Assembly: GCF_003666685.1 (NCBI RefSeq)
Contig: NZ_RCIZ01000015.1
Span: 1-64,000 of the forward strand
Length of the DNA stretch: 64,000 nucleotides
Direction: 5' to 3'
Origin: Mesorhizobium sp. YM1C-6-2
GTDB lineage: Bacteria; Pseudomonadota; Alphaproteobacteria; Rhizobiales; Rhizobiaceae
Part shown: piece after piece, positions 52,169 through 61,135 of the stretch
Layout of the letters: every line of letters begins with the position of its first letter
How positions within the stretch are numbered: the stretch's first letter is position 1
The notes under the pieces: generated by a model
Database searches by the model: none
Told to the model about the DNA's origin: nothing
The model's input: only the letters and a program-made list of their open reading frames with translations
Made by a program: the position numbers and the translations under genes

Positions 52169-54162
52169 GCCAACGCCCTCCGCGAGAAGAAGCCTTGCGC
52201 CGCCGCACGCAGGGTAAGGGCGGCGAGAATGATCGTGCCCTTGATCAGGAAGAATTGTGCGTCCCCCATCTGCAGGCCGGAGAGGCCGTTGTTGAGGATG
52301 GCGAGGAAGAGCACGCCGATCGCCGTATCGCGCAGCCGCCCCGTGCCGCCGCGGAACGAAGCGCCGCCGAGGATGACGGCAACAATCGCGTCGAGTTCCA
52401 GTCCGAAGCCTGCGGTTGGTGCAGCCGCGCCGAGACGGCCGAGCATTACCAGCATGCCCGCGGCGGTGAAGAAGCCCATGGCTAGGAGAATGGTGACGCG
52501 CAGACGGCTCTCGTTGACGCCGGCCTGCCGCAGCATGCGCGGATCGCCACCCGCAGCATAGATGCGGATGCCGAGCGGCATGCGCCTCAGGATGATCCAG
52601 CCGGCGAGGAAGGCAAGCCCGATCAGCGGCACTGATAGGGTGAAGCCGAATGCCAGCGGCGTGTTCATCAGCATCACGAAGCGCATGTCGAAGCCGATGG
52701 TCGTGGCGTCGGTCAGCGATACGGCGAGGCCGCGCGCCCAGATCCATGCGGCAAGCGTCACGATCAGGGGATCGAGACCCAGGCGGCCGACGATGACGCC
52801 ATTCAGCGCATAGACCGCGAGGCAGGTGAGGATGCCGGCAAGAAGGGCGAGCGGTAGCGGCACTCCGGCTTGCGCGGCGAGTGCCGCCGCCACGGCGCCG
52901 AGCGCGATCACCGAACCCGGCGAGATGTCCACCGAACGCGATACGATGCCGATCATCGCGCCGACCGCCACGATTGCGAGCGTCGCGTTCTGCTCGACGA
53001 TGGCGACGACGTTGGGCCAGATGGCGAAGCGCGGATTGATGAGCGCGAAGACTATGGCGAGCACGATGGTCGCTATGGCGAGCGCACTGCGCGTCAGCCA
53101 TGCGCCTGTCGGCGACATGCGGGCATATTCGTCCGAGATGGCCTCGCCGGTGGCGACGTCGCTGGCTGCATCGCGCTGCAGGAAGCGGCCGGCGACCATT
53201 GCGCCGAGGAGCAGCAAGCCGGTCACGGTCGTCTGCCATGTGCCCGGCACGCCGCGAATGGTCATGTAGTTGAAGATCATGATCAGGATGAGCGTGCCGA
53301 TCACGGTCTGGGACACCCGAACGCGGCCGGCAGGAAGTCCGCCCGCGCCGAGCGCCACGACGGCGATGGCGAAGAATTCCAGTCCCTGGCCGATCGAGGG
53401 GCTGATGAGGCCGGTGCGTGCTGCAACGAGCACGCCGGCCGCACCCGCGAGCGCGCCGCATGCCACATAGGCGCCGGTGCGCAGCCAGCGGACGCGCAGG
53501 CCGGCGAGGCGCGCGGCGACCGGCGCGTCTCCGGTAGCATGCCAGGCGCGGCCGAGTGTCGTGCGGGTCAGAACGAACCAGACGGTTGCCGCCAGCGCCA
53601 ACGCCAGCAGTGCATCGAGCGGCACGCCCATCACGGTGCGTCGCGCGAGATCGGAGAACAGCGGTCCCTTGATCTCGACCCAGGAATTGTAGCGGCCAAG
53701 CCAGACAAGGCTGAACCCGCGCACGGCGATCATGGTGCCCAGCGTGACGATGACCGGACTTATGCGCAGCCCTTCGATCATCGCGGCGTTGATGGCGCCG
53801 ACAATCGCGCCGACGCCGATGCCGGCGACGATGGCAAACACCGGATGCAGCCCTTCGGCGAGCACGATGCCGGCGATCGTCGCCGATGCCAGCACCACCG
53901 AGCCGACCGAAAGATCGATCCCGCCGATGAGGACGACTATCGTCATGGCGAGGCCGAGGACGAGCACGGAAGCCGATTGTCTCAGTATGTTCGCCGCATT
54001 TCCGGATGTGCCGAAGACGGGCGAGGTCGCGACGAAGGCGAGGAACAGAATGATTGCCGCGACGAGCATCGCGTTGCGGGCAAAGAAGGATCCCCAGGAG
54101 GGTGGTTTTTTGCCGGCGCTTGCCTTGTCGGCGTTTGCCCGGCTGGTGAGCGAAGCCGTCAT
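52165..54162 (-). CDS. Ribose-type ABC transporter permease with two fused permease domains
   Basis: A 665-residue protein containing two complete RbsC-like permease domains in tandem, each about 320 residues. Domain 1 (about 20-335) has VVLIGGIDLSVGSVVLAS, SPVIVTLGTMIAVRGFSLVW and VVALGAGGLPAGRV. Domain 2 (about 355-665) has GIVSRSVDISPGSVIALGAV, DPLIVTLAAWIWARGLAVSL and VAVILGGASFRGGTGRLRD. A hydrophilic linker of about 25 residues joins them. CUT2 permeases normally act as homo- or heterodimers of single domains, so one chain supplies the whole channel here. It overlaps the genes on both sides by four bases. The frame is continuous, so this is a true fusion. Confidence 0.93.
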   Translation of the reverse strand: MTASLTSRANADKASAGKKPPSWGSFFARNAMLVAAIILFLAFVATSPVFGTSGNAANILRQSASVLVLGLAMTIVVLIGGIDLSVGSVVLASATIAGIVLAEGLHPVFAIVAGIGVGAIVGAINAAMIEGLRISPVIVTLGTMIAVRGFSLVWLGRYNSWVEIKGPLFSDLARRTVMGVPLDALLALALAATVWFVLTRTTLGRAWHATGDAPVAARLAGLRVRWLRTGAYVACGALAGAAGVLVAARTGLISPSIGQGLEFFAIAVVALGAGGLPAGRVRVSQTVIGTLILIMIFNYMTIRGVPGTWQTTVTGLLLLGAMVAGRFLQRDAASDVATGEAISDEYARMSPTGAWLTRSALAIATIVLAIVFALINPRFAIWPNVVAIVEQNATLAIVAVGAMIGIVSRSVDISPGSVIALGAVAAALAAQAGVPLPLALLAGILTCLAVYALNGVIVGRLGLDPLIVTLAAWIWARGLAVSLTDATTIGFDMRFVMLMNTPLAFGFTLSVPLIGLAFLAGWIILRRMPLGIRIYAAGGDPRMLRQAGVNESRLRVTILLAMGFFTAAGMLVMLGRLGAAAPTAGFGLELDAIVAVILGGASFRGGTGRLRDTAIGVLFLAILNNGLSGLQMGDAQFFLIKGTIILAALTLRAAAQGFFSRRALA

Positions 54163-55682
54163 GCCGCTGCCGCTCCCTGGATCATCAGATTGAGCCGTTC
54201 CTCGTCGACAGCGGCCGGCATTGTTTCGGCGGCGATGACACCATCGCGCACCACCAGGATGCGATCGGCCAGCGTGAGCACTTCCGGAACGTCGCTGGAG
54301 ACGACGATGACCGCCTTGCCGCTGCGCGCGAGCGTATCGAGGCGGCGGTAGATGTCCGCACGGGCGCCGACATCGACGCCGCGCGTCGGCTCGATGAGCA
54401 CGAACACGTCGGCGTCGGCGAGATCCCAGCGCGCGATCAGTGCCTTCTGCTGGTTGCCGCCGGAAAGCGTACGAATGGGAACTTCGATCGATGTGGCGAC
54501 GACGCCGAAATCACTGACCACGCGCTGCACCTCGCGGCGCTCCCTGGCGGCATCGACCACCCCGGCCGGTCCACGGCGATCGCCGAGCGAGGCCACGGCG
54601 ATGTTCTCGCGCAGCGGCAGGTTGGGCAGGATGCCCTCGTGCTTCCGTTCGTCGGTAAGCAGGGCGATTTTCGCGGCGACCGCATCGCTCGGGTTGCGCA
54701 GCGCGATCGGCTTTCCGTCCTTCAGAAGCGTGCCGCCATCGGCGCGCAGATCGCCGCCGAGGATGCGGGCGATCTCGTTCTGGCCGGCGCCGAGCAAGCC
54801 GGTCAGCGCGACGATCTCGCCCCGGCGCACGTCAAGCGAGACGCCGCGCACGCGGTGCCCAAGGCGGAGATTGTCGGCTGCGAGCGCGGTTTGGGCCGTC
54901 GTCCGCGCCGATGCGACGTATCGTTCGGTCTGCGCGCCGATCATGGCGTCTGTAAGCCTCGCCTCCGACCAGCCCGCCAGGCTGGTCGTGACGATCTTGC
55001 GGCCGTTGCGCAGCACGGTCGCGACATCGCAGAGTTCGAGCACCTCGGCGAAACGATGCGAGACGTAGAGAAGCGCGACGCCCTGCTTTCGCAGGCGCCT
55101 GATTGCCGTGAAGAGTTGTTCCGATTCACGCTGGCCGAGCGGTGCGGTCGGTTCATCGAGGATGAGGATCTTGGGGTTCGAGGCGAGCGCCTTGGCGATC
55201 TCGATCATCTGCCGCTCGGCGAGCGACAGGTTGCTGACGATCGTTTGCGGCGCGATGTCCAGCCCGAGGCGGCCGAGAGCCTCTTGCGTTCGCGCCTTCA
55301 TCTCCCCGGCATCGAGCAGGCCACGCCTGGAAGGCTCGCGTCCCAGCACGAGGTTCTGCGCGACGGTCAGATTGGGCAGGAGGCTGAGTTCCTGGTAGAC
55401 GGTGGCAACGCCCAGCGAGAGCGCATGACGAGGATCGCGGATCGTCACCGGTGCGCCGTCGAGGCGCACGGTACCCGCGTCCGCCGGCAGCATTCCAGAC
55501 AGGATGTTGATGAGGGTCGATTTGCCGGCGCCATTCTGACCGATCAACCCGTGAACCTCGCCGGCGGCGAGATCCAGCGACACATCGTCAAGCGCGACGA
55601 CGCCGGGAAAACGCTTTTCGAGCCCGCGTATTCCGAGGAGCGGCGGCGCTGCGTCTTTGGTCGGTGCACTGTTCGTTGTCAT
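54159..55682 (-). CDS. Ribose-type (CUT2) ABC transporter ATP-binding protein
   Basis: A 507-residue RbsA-like protein of normal length with two nucleotide-binding domains. The first has GQNGAGKST, LSLAERQMIEIAKAL and LILDEPTAPLG. The second has the degenerate GLLGAGQNE, LSGGNQQKALIARW and VFVLIEPTRGVD, where Asp of the second Walker B is replaced by Ile-Glu. It pairs with the fused permease and the binding protein upstream. Confidence 0.92.
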   Translation of the reverse strand: MTTNSAPTKDAAPPLLGIRGLEKRFPGVVALDDVSLDLAAGEVHGLIGQNGAGKSTLINILSGMLPADAGTVRLDGAPVTIRDPRHALSLGVATVYQELSLLPNLTVAQNLVLGREPSRRGLLDAGEMKARTQEALGRLGLDIAPQTIVSNLSLAERQMIEIAKALASNPKILILDEPTAPLGQRESEQLFTAIRRLRKQGVALLYVSHRFAEVLELCDVATVLRNGRKIVTTSLAGWSEARLTDAMIGAQTERYVASARTTAQTALAADNLRLGHRVRGVSLDVRRGEIVALTGLLGAGQNEIARILGGDLRADGGTLLKDGKPIALRNPSDAVAAKIALLTDERKHEGILPNLPLRENIAVASLGDRRGPAGVVDAARERREVQRVVSDFGVVATSIEVPIRTLSGGNQQKALIARWDLADADVFVLIEPTRGVDVGARADIYRRLDTLARSGKAVIVVSSDVPEVLTLADRILVVRDGVIAAETMPAAVDEERLNLMIQGAAAA

Positions 55683-55699
55683 GTCTGGCTGCGTCTGAT

Positions 55700-55736
55700 C
55701 GGGCGCCCACGGACTGTCGGAGTCCGCAGGCGCCCG
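55700..55736 (-). promoter_or_regulatory. Intercistronic stem-loop after the binding-protein gene
   Basis: CGGGCGCC at 55700-55707 pairs with 55729-55736, and an inner CGGACT (55710-55715) pairs with AGTCCG (55721-55726), giving a long two-part stem. It lies between the binding-protein stop and the ATPase start in the leftward transcript without a U-run, like the elements at 11299 and 41091. Confidence 0.65.
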
Positions 55737-55743
55737 GAGTGGA

Positions 55744-56745
55744 TCAATAGGTCGAGACGATTTCCGCCAGCGGCTTCTCGAAGGGGAAGGTCTGCATCGA
55801 GGATACCTGGTCGGCCGCGAGCTTCAGCGCTGCGTCGACATTGTCGCCAGTCACCAGAACGCCCTGGATCAGCACTTCCTTGCGGTCGTCGGCCTTGGTG
55901 GCGACGAGGAAGGGGAAATATGCCTTCCAGAAGCCCGAATATTGCGGCGCCAGCAGCACGGTGCTCTTCATCACGCCGTCCTTGACGGCTTTCAGGCCAG
56001 GCTCGGTCCCGTCGACGGAGACGAGCATCACCTGGTCCTGCTTGCCGACGCGTTCGATGACGCCGGCGGCCGGAACGGTGAGGCTGTCGCTGTTGCCGTA
56101 GATGAGATCGAGGCTCGGATAGGCGGTCATCCAGTTCTCGGTGATGGAGACGGCCTTGGTCGGGTCCCAACCGGTCGGCTCCTGCGCGACGACTTTTATG
56201 TCGGGATATGCGGCCATGACGTCGGTGAAACCGCCGGAGCGGTCGGTGTTGAGGCCCTGGCCGAGCAGGCCCTGAAGGTTTGCGACCTCGCCCTTGGCCT
56301 CGCCATTGTAGCGCTGCTTCAGCAACTCGACGGCGTATTCGCCGACGATCTTGCCGGTGTAGCGCTCGTCGAAGCCGAGGGTCGCGGCGCAACCGTCGAT
56401 CTTGGAGTGAAGGCAGATCACCGGGATTTCGGCTGTGGCGGCCTTCGCCATGGTCGGCCCGAATGCGGCGGCATCGATGAAGTTGATGGAGATGGCGTCG
56501 ACGCCCTGGTTGATGAGATTCTCCATCGCCTGGATCTGCTTGGTCACGTCGCCTTCGCCGCTGGTGATAACCAGTTCGAAGCCGGCACGGCGTGCAGCCT
56601 CCTTGGCGCCTTCCACCTCACCAAGATGAAACGGGTTGGAAAGGTCGATCTGGATCAGACCGATGGTCGGCTTATCCTGCGCGATCGCGCACGTCGTCAC
56701 GAAAACAGCCGCCCCTGCGGCTGCCAGGAACGATTTTCTGAACAT
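55744..56745 (-). CDS. Ribose-type ABC transporter substrate-binding protein
   Basis: A 333-residue RbsB-like protein. The signal peptide is about 1-22 (cleavage near AIA-QDK). Landmarks: IGLIQIDLSNPFHLGEVEGAKEAARRAG, INQGVDAISINFIDAAAFG, LGFDERYTGKIVGEYA and QVMLVSVDGTEPG. Its gene begins 62 bases from a perfect operator palindrome and opens the long leftward acid-sugar operon. The ligand is likely a pentose or hexose or its acid; sequence alone does not tell. Confidence 0.9.
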   Translation of the reverse strand: MFRKSFLAAAGAAVFVTTCAIAQDKPTIGLIQIDLSNPFHLGEVEGAKEAARRAGFELVITSGEGDVTKQIQAMENLINQGVDAISINFIDAAAFGPTMAKAATAEIPVICLHSKIDGCAATLGFDERYTGKIVGEYAVELLKQRYNGEAKGEVANLQGLLGQGLNTDRSGGFTDVMAAYPDIKVVAQEPTGWDPTKAVSITENWMTAYPSLDLIYGNSDSLTVPAAGVIERVGKQDQVMLVSVDGTEPGLKAVKDGVMKSTVLLAPQYSGFWKAYFPFLVATKADDRKEVLIQGVLVTGDNVDAALKLAADQVSSMQTFPFEKPLAEIVSTY

Positions 56746-56807
56746 TGGCTTCCTCCCATAAGCGCCGAACGACGGCGCGCTCCCGATGGCAGTATCGGAT
56801 GAGGAAT

Positions 56808-56819
56808 GTTACCGGTAAC
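56808..56819. promoter_or_regulatory. LacI-family (GntR-type) operator GTTACCGGTAAC, perfect palindrome
   Basis: A 12-bp perfect palindrome lies 62 bases upstream of the binding-protein start, within the promoter of the 47.3-56.7 kb operon. It is the best copy of three similar sites in this region and matches the gluconate-repressor type of LacI-family operator with a central CG. Confidence 0.85.
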
Positions 56820-56870
56820 TAGATTGACTGTCAAGCTGACCACGACGCTTGCCGACGGGTCGCGGCCTGT

Positions 56871-57914
56871 TCAGTGCGGGCGTCGCGTGCTTTCGCGCGA
56901 GATGATGCTGAAGCCCAGATCCTGTCGGTGCGTCGCCAGGCGTTTGCCGGCGAGGCGGGCGAGGATCATGTGGCCGGCCTTGCGGCCCATCTCCATGGCC
57001 GGCACCTGGACGGTCGTCAGCGTAGGGGACACGACGCGCCCGACGTCAAGGTCGTGAAAGCCGGCAATGCCGAGCTGGGCGGGCACGTCTATGCCGAGCT
57101 CCCGGCAAGCGAGGATGGCGCCGACGGCGAAGATGTCGCTGGTGAAGAACACCGCATCGATGTCGCTCTGCTGGCGCAGAACCCTGATTGCCTTTGCTCC
57201 TGTCTCCGGCCGGATCGCCGCCTCGTCGTGAACGACATGGATGGGCGGAGCCGACAGGCCGGCCTCCTTCATCGCTGCAAGATAGCCTTCGGCGCGATGG
57301 CGGGCTCGTTCGTTGTTTTCGGCGGGGCCGTTGACGAAGGCGATGCGGCGATAGCCGGACCGGATGAGTTCCGCCGTCATGGCGTGCGCCGCCTCGCGGT
57401 TCGAGTAGCCAACGGCCATGTCGACCGGATCGTCGCCCGTCTCCCAGGTCTCGACGACCGGTATGCCAAAGCCGCGCAGGAGATCGCGTGCGGCCTTGGT
57501 GTGGGTGAGGCCGGTCAGCATCAGCGCATCCGGGCGTCGTTCGAGGATCGAGCGTATCTGGCTTTCCTCGACATCGGACCGGTAGGCGCTCGACGATACG
57601 AAGAGGCCGAGACCGGCTTCGGAAACGACGTCCGAAATCCCTTCCAGCGTATCGGCGAAGAGCGAATGCCGAAGCGTGGGGACGATCGCGGCGACAAGGC
57701 CCGAGGTCCCCGCGTTAAGACCGCCAGCCAGCCGGTTCGCGATGTAGCCAAGCTCGGCCATCGCCGTGGTGACACGCTTTCGGGTGTCCGGATTGACCTT
57801 TTCCGGATGGCGCAAGACCCGAGACACAGTCATCTTAGTGACGCCTGCAAGCGCCGCCACTTCGGCCATTGTGGTGCCGGAACCTGACCGGGAAGTTTTC
57901 TTCTTGAGCGTCAC
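56871..57914 (-). CDS. LacI-family transcriptional repressor, GntR-like
   Basis: A 347-residue regulator. The helix-turn-helix is at about 15-40 (MAEVAALAGVTKMTVSRVLR) followed by the hinge helix region GYIANRLAGGL. The segment MTVSRVLRHPEKV and the following VAAIVPTLRHSLFADTLEGI closely resemble the E. coli gluconate repressor GntR. The C-terminal sensor domain is RbsB-like (AVFFTSDIFAVGAI, PAQLGIAGFHDLDVGRVV). It lies between two operator copies (56808 and 57991), so autoregulation and control of both neighbours are likely. The effector is probably a sugar acid or its keto derivative, by analogy. Confidence 0.92.
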   Translation of the reverse strand: MTLKKKTSRSGSGTTMAEVAALAGVTKMTVSRVLRHPEKVNPDTRKRVTTAMAELGYIANRLAGGLNAGTSGLVAAIVPTLRHSLFADTLEGISDVVSEAGLGLFVSSSAYRSDVEESQIRSILERRPDALMLTGLTHTKAARDLLRGFGIPVVETWETGDDPVDMAVGYSNREAAHAMTAELIRSGYRRIAFVNGPAENNERARHRAEGYLAAMKEAGLSAPPIHVVHDEAAIRPETGAKAIRVLRQQSDIDAVFFTSDIFAVGAILACRELGIDVPAQLGIAGFHDLDVGRVVSPTLTTVQVPAMEMGRKAGHMILARLAGKRLATHRQDLGFSIISRESTRRPH

Positions 57915-57990
57915 CGCTGCTCCATCATCAAGAGGACGATAGCGGGTTAGAACGAACCTGCCGATTGCGTCCAGTCATGGGACCAAATAG

Positions 57991-58002
57991 GATACCGGTA
58001 AC
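57991..58002. promoter_or_regulatory. LacI-family (GntR-type) operator GATACCGGTAAC
   Basis: It matches the palindrome at 56808 in 11 of 12 positions. It ends three bases before the ribosome-binding site of the DUF4432 gene and is 76 bases upstream of the repressor start, so one bound repressor could block both directions. Confidence 0.78.
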
Positions 58003-58014
58003 ACGGAGAAAGCA

Positions 58015-59127
58015 ATGGACTTCTTTGCTGCAGGCCTGGCGCCTGACGAACTCAGGCGCCGCGTCGGCCATATGTCTCAGGTCGCAGGCGTGCGCCTCCT
58101 GTCGTCGGAAAACGGTCCCTCGCGCGGCGTGCGCCTCCTCGAATTCCGTACCGGAACCGGCTTCAGCTTCGAGATCGGCATCGATCGCGGTTTCGACGTC
58201 GGACGGGCAGACTACCGTGGCGCGTCGCTGGGCTGGACGCCGCCGACGCTCATGCCCGGACCATGGTATTTCGAGGACCAGGCGAATTTCGGCTGGCTGC
58301 GGGCCGGGCTCGGAGGCTTCAACAATACATGCGGCTATATCCATATCGGCAACCCGGAAGAGACATCCGTCAGTCACTACAACTTCCCGGCGCGCCCGAA
58401 CGACCGCTACGGCGTGCATGACCGCGCCGCGCTGATACCGGCCGAGATCGTTTCCTTCGGCGGGCGCTGGGAAGGCGGACGCTATGTGCTCGAAGCCGTC
58501 GGCCGCATCACCCAGGCACAGACCTATGGGGAGAATCTCGTCGTCACCCGCACCTACCGCTCGGAGCTTGGCGCGTCATGGTTCACTATGGAGGACGTGG
58601 TGGAGAATGCCGGCTTCCTGCCCACCGAGCACATGCTCCTCTATCACATCAACGCGGGATATCCGTTCGTCGACGAAGGCTCGGAGCTGATCGCGCCGGT
58701 TCGAGGAATGCCGAAGCTGCTTTTCGGCGATGCAGACATGAGCAATCCGACCAGTTGGTCGCGCTTCATCGCGCCGCAGAAGAACTGGGTCCAGCAAACG
58801 TTCGAACACAGCATGGCACCCGACGAAAATGGCGAGGTCGAGGTAGCCATCTTCAATCCGCGGCTGTTCGGGGGCACTGCGCTCAGCGTTCGCTACGATC
58901 ATCGCGTCATGCCGAACTACATAGAGTGGCGCATGATGGGCGAGGGGCAGTACGCGGTCGGCATCGAACCGTGTACGAACGGATTCGGCCGAAAGGCCGT
59001 CAGAGACGCCGGAGAACTGATCGTCCTCGAGCCTGGCGAACAGCGAGTCTATCGCACCAGAGTTGCGATTCTCCCCAACTCGGATGTGGAAAGCCTCCGC
59101 AAGAGGACCGGCGTGTTGCGGATCTAA
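58015..59127 (+). CDS. DUF4432 family, aldose 1-epimerase-like protein
   Basis: A 370-residue protein of the galactose-mutarotase-like beta-sandwich superfamily. It has FSFEIGIDRGFDVGRADYRGASLGW (early strands), NTCGYIHIG, LLYHINAGYPFVDEG with a His, and GIEPCTNG near the end, all typical for DUF4432. Such proteins are found in sugar and acid-sugar operons and are presumed to epimerise or anomerise sugars. GGAG precedes the ATG at 58015. The stop codon overlaps the convergent MocR-type gene. A LacI-type operator in its leader puts it in the local regulon. Confidence 0.85.
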   Translation: MDFFAAGLAPDELRRRVGHMSQVAGVRLLSSENGPSRGVRLLEFRTGTGFSFEIGIDRGFDVGRADYRGASLGWTPPTLMPGPWYFEDQANFGWLRAGLGGFNNTCGYIHIGNPEETSVSHYNFPARPNDRYGVHDRAALIPAEIVSFGGRWEGGRYVLEAVGRITQAQTYGENLVVTRTYRSELGASWFTMEDVVENAGFLPTEHMLLYHINAGYPFVDEGSELIAPVRGMPKLLFGDADMSNPTSWSRFIAPQKNWVQQTFEHSMAPDENGEVEVAIFNPRLFGGTALSVRYDHRVMPNYIEWRMMGEGQYAVGIEPCTNGFGRKAVRDAGELIVLEPGEQRVYRTRVAILPNSDVESLRKRTGVLRI

Positions 59128-60482
59128 GCCAACGTACCGTTGGATTCGGCTGTACCAGTCAGTATGTCGGCCAGGCTCTTAAAGGCGTCGGGCAGTTTCC
59201 GTCGGTCCTGTACGGCGCCCAGGGCAATGCGGATCCCGCGGGGTGCGCTATTGTCGACTGCGAATTCGTCGGCGCCGCTGACGGCGAGCCCTCGCAGTTG
59301 CGCCTTCTCCACGATGGTTGCGGTCCCGCGCCCGGTACCGAGCGGCATCCAGATATGGAAACCGCGGCCGCTGGCGGTGGGCGGCAATATGTCGGCCGCA
59401 AGCATCTGCCGCGCTCTGGCCTCACGGCGAACCCCTTGCGCGATCTCCGCTGCGATACCGGACCTGATCCACTCCGCGGCAAGACCGGTCATGAGCGGTG
59501 GCGACATCAGGGTGAGGCTGCGCAGATGTCGTGCGACATTTTCCAGAGAGCCAGCGTCGGGCATGGCGAGAAAAGCCGTGCGCAGAAACGGCGAGATGCA
59601 TTTCGCCAGGGTGGCGATATGGATCGTGGTCTCCGGCGCGAGCGCCAGGAATGATGGCGGCGTCTGACGGAGCAGCGGACTATAGGGGTCGTCCTCGATG
59701 AAGGTCAGGCCCGTTCGTCTTGCCGCTGCTATCAGATCCTGACGACGATGCTCCGGCATGACCAGTGTCGTGGGATTGTGCAGCGTGGGATTGAGATAGA
59801 CGAGGCGGGCGCCGTGTTTGCGCGCAGCCTTCTCCAGCAGGTCGGGACGCATGCCGTGCTCGTCGGCCCCGATGCCGGTGAGACCACGATTCATGGTTTT
59901 CGCAAGGGCGATGAAGCTTGAATAGGTGAGCCGGTCGGCAAGGACAATGTCCCCTTCGCGGGTCATTGCCGACATAACGGCAGCGAGCAGGGGCTGCGCA
60001 CCCGCGCCTACGGCAACCCTGCCAATGGGCAACCGCGGTGCCGCTTTCTGAAGCCACAACGTTCCGGCTGCCCGCTCGGCCGCCGATCCCGGTCCTGGAT
60101 GATAGGACAGCAGAGCCTCGGCGCTCGAGCGTTTCAACAGCCCGTCTATGCCGGCGCGGATCAGCGCCGGCAAGTTTATCCCTTGCGGCGGCGGCGGGAT
60201 GTTCATGGAGAGATCGAGAACAGGTTCGTCCAGGCTGCCAGGCGTCACGAAGGTGCCCCTGCCGGGCGCCGCGTCGATCAGGTTGCGGCGGCGGGCTTCG
60301 GTGAACGCGCGGGTGATGGTCGTCAGATCGACGCCGAGCCGCTGGGCCAGGTCGCGTTGCGGCGGCAGGCGGTCACCAGGCTGCAGAAGCCCGCTGGCAC
60401 GTCCTTCCGCCAAGGCATCGACGATGCGCAGATAGAGCGGCCCCGTTCCGTTTCTGAGATCTGGAAGCCATCCCTTATCCAA
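59124..60482 (-). CDS. MocR-type regulator: GntR helix-turn-helix fused to a PLP aminotransferase domain
   Basis: A 452-residue fusion. The winged helix is at about 20-75 (DRLPPQRDLAQRLGVDLTTITRAFTEA, wing GRGTFVTP), followed by a fold-type I aminotransferase-like domain from about 95. The PLP lysine is probably the one in IATLAKCISPFLR, with Asp in FIEDDPYSPLLR and Asn in YLNPTLHNPTT. I choose the TTG at 60482: GAGGAG lies six bases upstream. The ATG at 60527 falls within the operator palindrome. MocR proteins usually sense PLP or amino-acid-derived ligands. It is divergent from a DUF983 gene. Confidence 0.88.
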   Translation of the reverse strand: MDKGWLPDLRNGTGPLYLRIVDALAEGRASGLLQPGDRLPPQRDLAQRLGVDLTTITRAFTEARRRNLIDAAPGRGTFVTPGSLDEPVLDLSMNIPPPPQGINLPALIRAGIDGLLKRSSAEALLSYHPGPGSAAERAAGTLWLQKAAPRLPIGRVAVGAGAQPLLAAVMSAMTREGDIVLADRLTYSSFIALAKTMNRGLTGIGADEHGMRPDLLEKAARKHGARLVYLNPTLHNPTTLVMPEHRRQDLIAAARRTGLTFIEDDPYSPLLRQTPPSFLALAPETTIHIATLAKCISPFLRTAFLAMPDAGSLENVARHLRSLTLMSPPLMTGLAAEWIRSGIAAEIAQGVRREARARQMLAADILPPTASGRGFHIWMPLGTGRGTATIVEKAQLRGLAVSGADEFAVDNSAPRGIRIALGAVQDRRKLPDAFKSLADILTGTAESNGTLA

Positions 60483-60505
60483 TGCCCGCTCCTCGCTTCG
60501 GGGTT

Positions 60506-60538
60506 GATGCCATACAATTTGTCGCATTGTATGGCATC
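60506..60538. promoter_or_regulatory. Probable MocR operator: perfect 13-bp inverted repeat
   Basis: GATGCCATACAAT at 60506-60518 is mirrored exactly at 60526-60538 with a 7-base spacer. It lies between the MocR-type gene (start 60482) and the DUF983 gene (start about 60617). ATACAAT/ATTGTAT half-sites are common for GntR-type domains. It should govern both genes. Confidence 0.78.
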
Positions 60539-60616
60539 ATTCGCAACAATAGTATGCATCCGACTGGTTCCGCTACGCGGCTGGCAAGGCACCGCAGCGA
60601 CTGGAAAGGAAAACCC

Positions 60617-61006
60617 GTGTTGGATAACAACGCAATGTGGCCTCCGATCGAACCTTGGCAAGTCGGCATACGCGGCAGGTGCCCGCGTTGCGGAGAAGGA
60701 CGGCTGTTCAACGGCTTCCTGAAGCTGGCGTCGAACTGCGAGAGCTGCGGGCTTGACTATTCCTTTGCCGACCCTGCCGATGGTCCGGCCTTCTTCGTCA
60801 TCTGCTTCGGTTGCGTACCGTCCGTCCTCTTCGCCGTCTGGGCCGAGACCACTTTCCAGCCGTCGATATGGTTTCATATCCTCGTCTCCCTCCCCATCGT
60901 TCTCCTGACCTGCATACCGTTGCTGCGGCCCTTGAAAGGTTGGCTCGTCGCCAGCCAGTTCCACCACAAGGCCGAGGAAGGGAAACTCGTCCGACAAGGA
61001 GAGTAG
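60617..61006 (+). CDS. DUF983 family membrane protein
   Basis: A 129-residue protein. A zinc-ribbon-like N-terminus has two CxxC pairs (RCPRCGEGRLF and ASNCESCGLDY), then two hydrophobic helices at about 55-105. DUF983 proteins are often encoded near haem-copper oxidase genes and are thought to assist assembly. The start GTG at 60617 has AAGGA at the right distance; TTG at 60620 is the alternative. It precedes ccoN by 129 bases and is divergent from the MocR gene. Confidence 0.85.
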   Translation: MLDNNAMWPPIEPWQVGIRGRCPRCGEGRLFNGFLKLASNCESCGLDYSFADPADGPAFFVICFGCVPSVLFAVWAETTFQPSIWFHILVSLPIVLLTCIPLLRPLKGWLVASQFHHKAEEGKLVRQGE

Positions 61007-61135
61007 GTGCCCGCCTGATCCGCGGGGCGTCACTGGATTCAAGATTTCCTGTTCTTGGGAAGCTTACGAGCACGTTCAAAACGTCCCGCCTTTGGGTGAG
61101 TGCGGGGCGGGAATTTATGCCGGGGAAACAATTTC

